Shown: one piece after another, positions 58,842-64,000 of the stretch
Position numbering within the stretch: the stretch's first letter is position 1
How the letters are laid out: each line of letters begins with the position of its first letter
Origin: Panulirus ornatus
Lineage: Eukaryota > Arthropoda > Malacostraca > Decapoda > Palinuridae
Reading direction: 5' to 3'
NCBI RefSeq assembly: GCF_036320965.1
Contig: NC_092289.1
Coordinates: forward strand, 22,444,278-22,508,277
DNA length: 64,000 nt
Made by a program: the position numbers and the translations under genes
Notes under the pieces: generated by a model
What the model saw: only the letters and a program-made list of their open reading frames with translations
Told to the model about the DNA's origin: nothing
The model's database searches: none

Positions 58842-59448
58842 TAACATCAACTTAGAGGTTTACGTAGCTAACTCGGGACCCGAGCATCTACCAAACACTC
58901 TATACTTAAAAGACCTTGAGATTCCCTTGTCATCTGTCCACGAACCCCGGCACCTAGCTGGAACGCCCCCCCCCCTCCCCCATCCCATAAAGCCCCCCCT
59001 CGCTGTCACCCACCTGGTTCAGGAGGGGGAAGTGCACCAACGGGAGGAAGTCGAGGAAGTCCGTCGAGGTGATGGCGAGCAAGAAGATGTGGTCTCCGAC
59101 GTCGGCGCCAAGAAGCTGGAACGATTACGGAGGGTTGCGACACTCGAGGCACGCTAGCAACATCACACGGACAAAATTACACAAAATACAACAGACATTA
59201 GAGAATCCTGAGGAAGTTTTTCTTTTTCCTTTTTTTCTATGCATATGAGTCAAGGGGCGGGCATGTCAGAGGGCATAGTCTGACCTGGGAGAGATGGTGG
59301 GCGTGGTCCTGAGTGAAGAGTGGGAGTGCAACCAGTAGGCGGCCGGCCACGCCCTCCGTGTCCACACTGTGCAGTCTGCCAGTGTACGTGGCGCTCCTCC
59401 CGGCTGTGCCCACAAACACCTTGCGCACCCACCGTTCCCACACGGTGT
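52941..59448 (-). CDS. Ionotropic receptor (iGluR-like), 5'-incomplete
   Basis: Minus-strand exons: 59448-59285, 59115-59014, 58726-58669, 56944-56796, 56438-56335, 55339-55139, 54731-54517, 54110-53893, 53729-53473 and 53151-52941. They give 559 residues with consistent phases. Order: N-terminal extracellular part (1-107); RRTNLTGLHIRCLTLK and YSPFLL opening the ligand-binding lobe S1; DVIVAPMDHTFQRSTVVDF (end of S1, Arg kept as in glutamate receptors); first membrane helix about 285-304; pore loop TLGEALLMTLGSFCRQ about 315-330; second and third helix region AVMSIIYLTTTLLFVYYTCF about 344-363; S2 with KGSPLRRVLNH; last helix about 531-552; short cytoplasmic tail SRKHKVK. Ionotropic receptors are ligand-gated cation channels of arthropod chemosensory neurons. 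It looks like a divergent IR rather than a true GluR or IR25a. The first coding exon(s) lie upstream and were not found. Confidence 0.88.
53473..53729 (-). CDS. Ionotropic receptor exon, S2 ligand-binding lobe
   Basis: Reads FAQDGIYRLVWQHLVEPAYA, then ETNFLTEYADHCDLLMLPNA and TPTTFAVSKGSPLRRVLNH. Y.LVW..L, TEYA and the final KGSPL block are typical of S2. The acceptor is ttgcag and the donor gtgagt. Confidence 0.88.
53893..54110 (-). CDS. Ionotropic receptor exon, M3 region
   Basis: Reads TSLNVSSGAARAVMSIIYLT, then LLFVYYTCFLISNLTVSSVS and DDGTYDLGYMKSTSINEVFQ. YYTCFLISNLTV corresponds to the gate motif SYTANLAAFLTV of glutamate receptors in strongly altered form. Confidence 0.88.
54517..54731 (-). 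CDS. Ionotropic receptor exon, M1 and pore
   Basis: Reads RYKLVLRRPTSQSYMWTNYT, then EVWVVIALFLIGVAFLVFCT and LGEALLMTLGSFCRQ. The helix followed by a short hydrophobic loop ending GSFCRQ is the M1-pore arrangement of IRs (usual GS.L.QG). Confidence 0.88.
55075..55125. repeat. (GA)n tract
   Basis: Pure GA dinucleotide tract of about 50 bp starting 14 bp beyond the receptor S1 exon donor (55139). Confidence 0.95.
55139..55339 (-). CDS. Ionotropic receptor exon, S1 lobe
   Basis: Reads YNCVYPEDGNWGKLQNEGGA, then WNGMIGELVAGLADVIVAPM and DHTFQRSTVVDFCFGFTSLR. W.GM..EL..G.AD...AP...T..R...VDF is the S1 signature. The acceptor is ccatcag. The donor gttaat is weak (no AG before GT). Confidence 0.87.
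55770..56160. other. Receptor intron with short degenerate repeats
   Basis: Near 56036-56160 the block tatgtacacaatcaccactggagagagggcacaagg recurs about three times with changes. Otherwise it is unique intron. Confidence 0.55.
56163..56227. repeat. (GA)n tract, about 64 bp
   Basis: Pure GA tract in a receptor intron. Confidence 0.95.
56335..56438 (-). CDS. Ionotropic receptor exon, S1 start
   Basis: Reads YSPFLLVQELDDGTLRLSGW and then MGDLWQEVQSRTNF, with a split threonine codon. The acceptor is gtgcag and the donor gtgagt. A (CA)n tract lies just upstream of the acceptor. Confidence 0.85.
56796..56944 (-). CDS. Ionotropic receptor exon with RRTNL motif
   Basis: Reads PDGERRHNYMGGWPLRGQSH, then LKATLKEDVVSRRTNLTGLH and IRCLTLK. 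RRTNL.GL..RC.TL is the usual entry into the IR ligand-binding domain. The acceptor is a NAGNAG (cccagcag), so a form with one extra residue may exist. Confidence 0.85.
56983..57011. repeat. (CA)n tract
   Basis: Pure CA tract about 40 bp upstream of the acceptor of the receptor exon at 56944. Confidence 0.95.
57012..58668. other. Receptor intron, LINE-free
   Basis: Mostly unique sequence. Bases 57375-57415 are an irregular pentamer run (ggtaa/ggtga). No exon was recognised although several short open frames exist. Confidence 0.5.
58669..58726 (-). CDS. Ionotropic receptor, short exon
   Basis: Reads ATVAHIKGERVMLWEFYQA, 58 nt with the final glycine codon split. The acceptor is tctcgcag and the donor gtgagt. 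It joins in frame to exons on both sides. Confidence 0.78.
58798..58840. repeat. (CA)n tract
   Basis: Pure CA tract in a receptor intron. Confidence 0.95.
59014..59115 (-). CDS. Ionotropic receptor exon, N-terminal region
   Basis: 34 codons, phase 0 at both ends: LLGADVGDHIFLLAITSTDF, LDFLPLVHFPLLNQ. The acceptor is gttccag and the donor gtgggt. Confidence 0.82.
59285..59448 (-). CDS. Ionotropic receptor, first recognised exon
   Basis: Reads TVWERWVRKVFVGTAGRSAT, then RLHSVDTEGVAGRLLVALPL and FTQDHAHHLSQ. The acceptor is tggacag and the donor gtcaga. It opens with two bases of a split codon, so at least one more upstream exon exists. Confidence 0.75.
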
Positions 59449-59546
59449 CTGTCCAAAGTGGAGGGAAAACTTGGTAGGTCGCAGTGAGGCTGGAGTGGGT
59501 GGGTGAGAGAAGAGATTTTCCCTCCCACGTATCTCGGAATGAAATC

Positions 59547-59549
<3 letters not shown>

Positions 59550-59618
<69 letters not shown>
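59550..59618. repeat. (GA)n tract, about 69 bp
   Basis: Pure GA tract upstream of the first recognised receptor exon. Confidence 0.95.
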
Positions 59619-59620
<2 letters not shown>

Positions 59621-59811
59621 TGTGGAGGAAGAGAGTATCATCCCTGCAGCAGTCAGCTGTGTGGAGAGGGAGGTTGTCAGCACAGAACACATCTTCCGTG
59701 ATACAATGTGGGGAGGGAGCTCTACATTCGTGGAGGGCCCGATCTCTGTGTCTAAGTTGTTGACCTTACCCTATCTATGAACACTGGGTAAATCTGTCTC
59801 TTCTACAGTTC

Positions 59812-59949
59812 CCCTGAGGTGGTGTACTGGTGGCTGGCTTTGTGCAGTGGCACACCCTGAGGTGGTGTACTGGTGGCTGGCTTTGTGCAGTGGCACTCCC
59901 TGAGGTGGTGTACTGGTGGCTGGCTTTGTGCAGTGGCACACCCTGAGGT
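59812..59949. repeat. 43-bp minisatellite, three full copies
   Basis: The unit starts ccctgaggtggtgtactggt and continues ggctggctttgtgcagtggcaca. It is repeated at 59812, 59855 and 59898, with a partial fourth at 59941. The copies differ by about one base. Confidence 0.95.
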
Positions 59950-60315
59950 CTTTCCTCATACAGGTTCTTAAGCTCATTAAGGTTTTCTTGACAGGCATCC
60001 TTTGTTCCCTTTCCAATGAAGGAATCTCTCGCTCAAGCCCGCCTCAAAGTTCACCTTCTTTACAAAACTCTTGTTTGGTCTTCCGGGCAATCCTGGAACA
60101 CATAGTTAACCCCCTCCCCATTTCTTTCGTCTGGCACAAAAATCACTTTCTCAGAGAAATCTAACTTAGATGTTAACACATGACCGCCCTTCCTGGAATC
60201 CTTGTGTTCTCTCTCTTAAGTAAGCTTTACTTTTGCAGTTAACCACCCATGATGTCTTTGGTTATGTTACATCAGTATTTCACACACGAGAGAAGGCAGA
60301 GATGTGTGTCTGCTC

Positions 60316-60316
<1 letters not shown>

Positions 60317-60376
<60 letters not shown>
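60317..60376. repeat. (TG)n tract, 60 bp
   Basis: Pure TG tract. Confidence 0.95.
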
Positions 60377-60379
<3 letters not shown>

Positions 60380-60606
60380 TTGTGTGTGTCCCTCCCGCAC
60401 TTCCCAAACACGTATGATTCTGTACACGTATTCAGGGTGAAGGTCTGACCATTTTCACGACTTCTCCCTTTTCAGTCATTCCCCGTAATGAATTCCGCAT
60501 CACAGACAGGGTTTTTTTTTTTTCTCTTCCTTTCTATTCCCAGAAAATCTGTCATATTGGACAAATTGAATCAGCCTGACCGGAATCCAGTATGGTGGAT
60601 AGTAAG

Positions 60607-60608
<2 letters not shown>

Positions 60609-60689
<81 letters not shown>
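60609..60689. repeat. (TC)n tract, 80 bp
   Basis: Pure TC tract. Confidence 0.95.
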
Positions 60690-60690
<1 letters not shown>

Positions 60691-61687
60691 GGTCATTTAC
60701 GACCTGCAGCGCCCCAGCAGTATAATCAATACCAACATCGTTTTACATATTTTCTAGTATGCAAATCAGTCCCTGGAATTCATTATTTAAGAATTCTCCG
60801 AGTGAATAATGAACATTTCTCGTCCTCTTCAGCCTGGCTTAACTCCCTCTAACCTTTACAGAAAACTGCGGAACGTGACAGTAACAAATAGACGTCGTAA
60901 TCACTGTCCTGGAGGTGTGCTTCCGGACTCCTCCTGCGAGTGACTGCACTGCAAGCAAGAGGTCGACGTGGCTACAGCAATCTCGACGGATGGAAAGGAG
61001 TGCAACAATCAAGACCTTCTCTCTCCAGAAGGGGTCCACCATTTCCCCTCTGCTCCTGGTTGGAGAGCAGTGTCTCTCTAAGCTGCAAGAGCCTCGTAGG
61101 TGTGTAAAGGTCCTAAAGATATTGACCAGTTCGTTACGTGTAGATGGAGTGAGTATCAGTGATTGCTGGATACAATCAAGGTTGATACGTTGCCTTGCTT
61201 ACGATCAAGTAAGAACCGATTCTTCCTTCTGTACCTTCGTGTTAGGAGGAGAACCGCCTCTTGTCGCGCGTGACAAACGCATTTCACACGATACAAGTGA
61301 TTTCTGTCGAGAGTCAAGGGCATTACTGAGTCCTTCTGCTGACCTTAGCTTAACTGTTGACCTGGCCTTTGATTCCACACGTTGCCAGAGCTCATGGCCT
61401 TTCGTATTTTCTGTCAAATACATGTCTGTGTTTTACGGTGCAATGTTTTTTTGTTTTTTTTTAATTGTGGGAAGCAACTGTTATTCTCTTTATTTAGAAC
61501 GTTTCACAGAACAATGTACCAAGAATTGTTTGTGGATATACATTTTTCAAGGTTCAAAAAAAAAAGGTTTCGAATGAAATTTTGGAGAATAATTTCCCAG
61601 GCGAGAAGTTAGAGAACAAGGAGGACAAACATGAAAGAAATAAAAGAATATCAAGAATTGGAGTTTACGAGATTATACCAATGCTTT

Positions 61688-61689
<2 letters not shown>
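60690..61689. other. Receptor 5' flank, no confirmed exon
   Basis: Contains a 220-codon plus-strand open frame (60915-61577) and a 67-codon minus-strand frame (61042-60839) starting MVDPFWREKVLIVALLSI. Neither has a recognisable domain. The minus-strand frame is hydrophobic at its start but its donor phase does not fit the exon at 59448. Confidence 0.35.

Positions 61690-61763
<74 letters not shown>
61690..61763. repeat. (CT)n tract, 74 bp
   Basis: Pure CT tract. Confidence 0.95.
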
Positions 61764-61767
<4 letters not shown>

Positions 61768-62029
61768 AAAAACACGTCTGACCATCGAACTCAATACAGA
61801 TGGTTTTGATATCTTCCAGGTTAAGTTTCCAGACATTTTTATGTCACCGCCAATAGCTATGGTACACTGCCAGCAACACACGTGGTCCACGGAGCACTTC
61901 GCTGGTTCATATCAATGTTTCATGAACCACCTCGTAGCTCCAGATGTCTTCCATAAGACTGTACTACTACTACCATGATTACTTCAGCGTGCATGTAATC
62001 AATTACCTGTAATTACCCATTTGTACCGT

Positions 62030-62458
62030 GCGGGTAAGAACTCCTACACCTGTGGGCCCTCAGCCCCTTAAACATTCTCTAATGAAATTTCTTTCTGCTG
62101 TGTGCATGTCATCATTCATTTTGTCCCATTCATTCACCACTCATACTATAACTTTCTTACATATTTTATGTTACAAGTTCCTCACTTAATTTCACGTTAC
62201 GTCCTCTGGTTGTTCTACTTCTCCATCTCTCAAAGACATGTTAGCAGTCTACGTCATCATTGTGATCAGGTCACTCTTCACTCTTTTTTCTTCTGTGGTG
62301 GGGCAAATATAATGCCTCTAGTCTTTCCCTGTAACTTAGCTCTCTTAACTCAAGATCCATCTCGGTTGTTCTCCTTTGCACCTCCTCTGTTAGCTCTTTG
62401 TGCTTCTTTAGTAGGTGTGTTGTCCAAACATGAGAAGGATACTCACGTTTCTACCTAA
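62030..62458 (-). pseudogene. CR1/L2-like LINE remnant (C-terminal end)
   Basis: The minus frame near 62440-62260 reads EVQRRTTEMDLELRELSYRE and then RLEALYLPHHRRKKSEE, the same post-RT block as at the window's left edge. Beyond stops and frameshifts come RWRSRTTRGRNVKLSEE and RAHRCRSSYPHG, matching the usual S.TRG...KL and final PHG of CR1/L2 ORFs. A gtaattacaggtaattgatt stretch follows and may be the element's 3' end. Confidence 0.72.
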
Positions 62459-64000
62459 TGTATCATGTTGGTCGTCGAGGTAAACAAGGCCCTGTCGTAA
62501 GTTTAACATGTAAACTTAATATTGTTTTTGGTCTGCCAGATAAACTGGGTCAATACTACTGTTGGCTTACCAGGTAAACTTGGTTAATACAGTATTACCT
62601 TAATACAGCTGTTTTGATTATTGTACAGATAGAAGCAGAATACATATATTTTTTCCACTGACATGAATAAATTCATTTGTTGTTTCTGATATGAATTTAG
62701 ATGAAATGAACGAAACTGATAAAAAAACAAATACAATCATGTTAAGCATTTAAGCCTGGAGTTCCACACACTCATTTTTAAGAATTTAAAAAAGGAAAAA
62801 TCAAAATTCTCGTCATTTACTTACAATTAGATGGTGGATTTTCATGAACTCTGATATTCCCCTTCAGATGTAATCAACAGAAGAGTACATTGTGGATCCC
62901 TCATTATGTTAAGGGAGGAAATGAATATGTAATTTAAACGCCATAATTATACTGGTTTGTTGACCAATTAGTCTTTAATTGGACTATAAGAGCCATTCCA
63001 CTTTCTTTGAATAGTTAAAAGCGTGCAGTCGGATAACTATGTCCAGAATAAGCAATTAAGGAGAAAACAGATTACGACGAATACATGCAAGGAATGGGAC
63101 AGCCTGACTACACAAGATCAGCTGCTTTATCTGCCGCAGGATGTTAATCATAGCTCGTATTCCTATTGTCAACAGCTGTCAAGAGAATAATCAAACTAGA
63201 AGGTGATAATCTAAAGGTGGATAGACGCAAGGCAGCCTCAGTGATGGGACGGATTGCTTGTTTCGAGGTCTGTGACAACGACAGTTTAGGTATTTAAGTG
63301 CATTTGTTCTATTAAGATTACACGATAGCCATTAATGTCAACGGCAGTTTAGATAGTTAAGTACAACTGCATAACGAAGATGACTGTCACAGTGTTTAAC
63401 TCATCAGATTTCAGTACTATGATGCAAAGCATGATTATATCAATCCATCAGGTATTCTAATTCATCATGATTATATTAATCCATCAAGTATTCTGAGTCG
63501 GTATTCTATGTCGTTTATAAATGTGTCATTACTGTTTGATACGCTACATAACAAGAGTCGAAGGGAAGATAAGAATTCTACGTAAATGCAATTACATTTT
63601 TATGGTAAACAGATCATTTTCTCAACTTTTTTGGTATGACATGGGTTTCGATCCCCTACACCTTCCTGTATTCTGAATCTCTTATTATAATCATACAACA
63701 TGGACTTCTGTGGCGAGAACGAACCATCGCTAATCCATGTACCTACCTGTGCTGGAGGGACGTGGAGAGAACAGGTCCATAATAATCTCGTGTCGTGAAC
63801 ACAGGGCCAGCCCGCCCCACCACCAGCCTGGACCTAATATTGGTCAACATCCTCGAGATTGCAACCACTGGATCGGTCCTACAGACCAGTCTGGACCCCC
63901 ACATTATGTGGACCATCTGCCTGGTCCACCAGCCACCTCTGGATTCGTGGACAGGTAAATTTCCAACTCTCTAAAAACCCATTTTCAATTACAGTGGAAG
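62459..64000. other. Right edge, mostly unrecognised
   Basis: AT-rich DNA. A possible exon at 63781-63953 (acacag before, gtaaat after) is open in more than one frame. No family was recognised. Confidence 0.4.

Noticed and set aside
60839..61042. MVDPFWREKVLIVALLSI frame as the first exon and signal peptide of the receptor gene
   Set aside because: The possible donor (AAG then gttaga) is phase 0, whereas the next recognised exon needs one carried base, and no IR similarity is evident. It is left unassigned.
60915..61577. 220-codon plus-strand open frame
   Set aside because: No domain, no similarity pattern, no plausible splice structure. A chance open frame is the simplest reading.

Overview
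The window is animal genomic DNA, most likely from an arthropod and plausibly a decapod crustacean. Genes are split into short exons with GT/AG introns. Long (TA)n, (GA)n and (CA)n tracts are everywhere. An ionotropic-receptor gene is present, and one LINE family with a microsatellite-like 3' tail has piled up in many copies. The species cannot be named from sequence alone, and the exon models below were built by hand from reading frame, splice dinucleotides and remembered family sequences.

Three host genes can be supported. (1) Bases 2296-16397, plus strand: seven 3'-terminal exons (377 residues) of the WASH-complex subunit strumpellin (WASHC5); its 5' exons lie left of the window. (2) Bases 49533-25525, minus strand: a complete six-exon gene (250 residues) for proteasome alpha-type subunit 7 (PSMA7, alpha-4). 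It has a TATA-like/YY1-like promoter and a polyadenylation signal. (3) Bases 59448-52941, minus strand: ten exons (559 residues) of a divergent ionotropic receptor, 5'-incomplete. WASHC5 and PSMA7 converge tail to tail across about 9 kb of repeats. PSMA7 and the receptor gene lie in tandem about 3.4 kb apart.

Introns and intergenic DNA from about 2.8 to 46.8 kb are dominated by one APE-RT non-LTR retrotransposon family (RTE-like by its endonuclease, RT and C-terminal domains). More than twenty fragments occur in both orientations, many nested or abutting at (TA)n or poly-A/T. Three copies carry clear 5' inversions of the twin-priming type, and the longest uninterrupted RT frame is 582 codons (43532-45280, minus). 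A second, older CR1/L2-like LINE family leaves one C-terminal remnant at each end of the window. A SINE-like family appears to share its 3' end with the RTE-like LINE. A PIF/Harbinger relic (26780-27605, TAA duplication) sits in PSMA7 intron 5, and a pogo/Tigger-like MITE (15512-15941, TA duplication) sits in the last WASHC5 intron.

The right-hand third (from 46.8 kb) is poor in the LINE and rich in simple repeats. The most unusual host-gene structures are two partial tandem duplications inside PSMA7. Each copies a 3' splice site plus part of an exon, and one is 171 bp and in frame. I found no convincing wholly new biological system. The main novelty is in retrotransposon structure and in these exon duplications.
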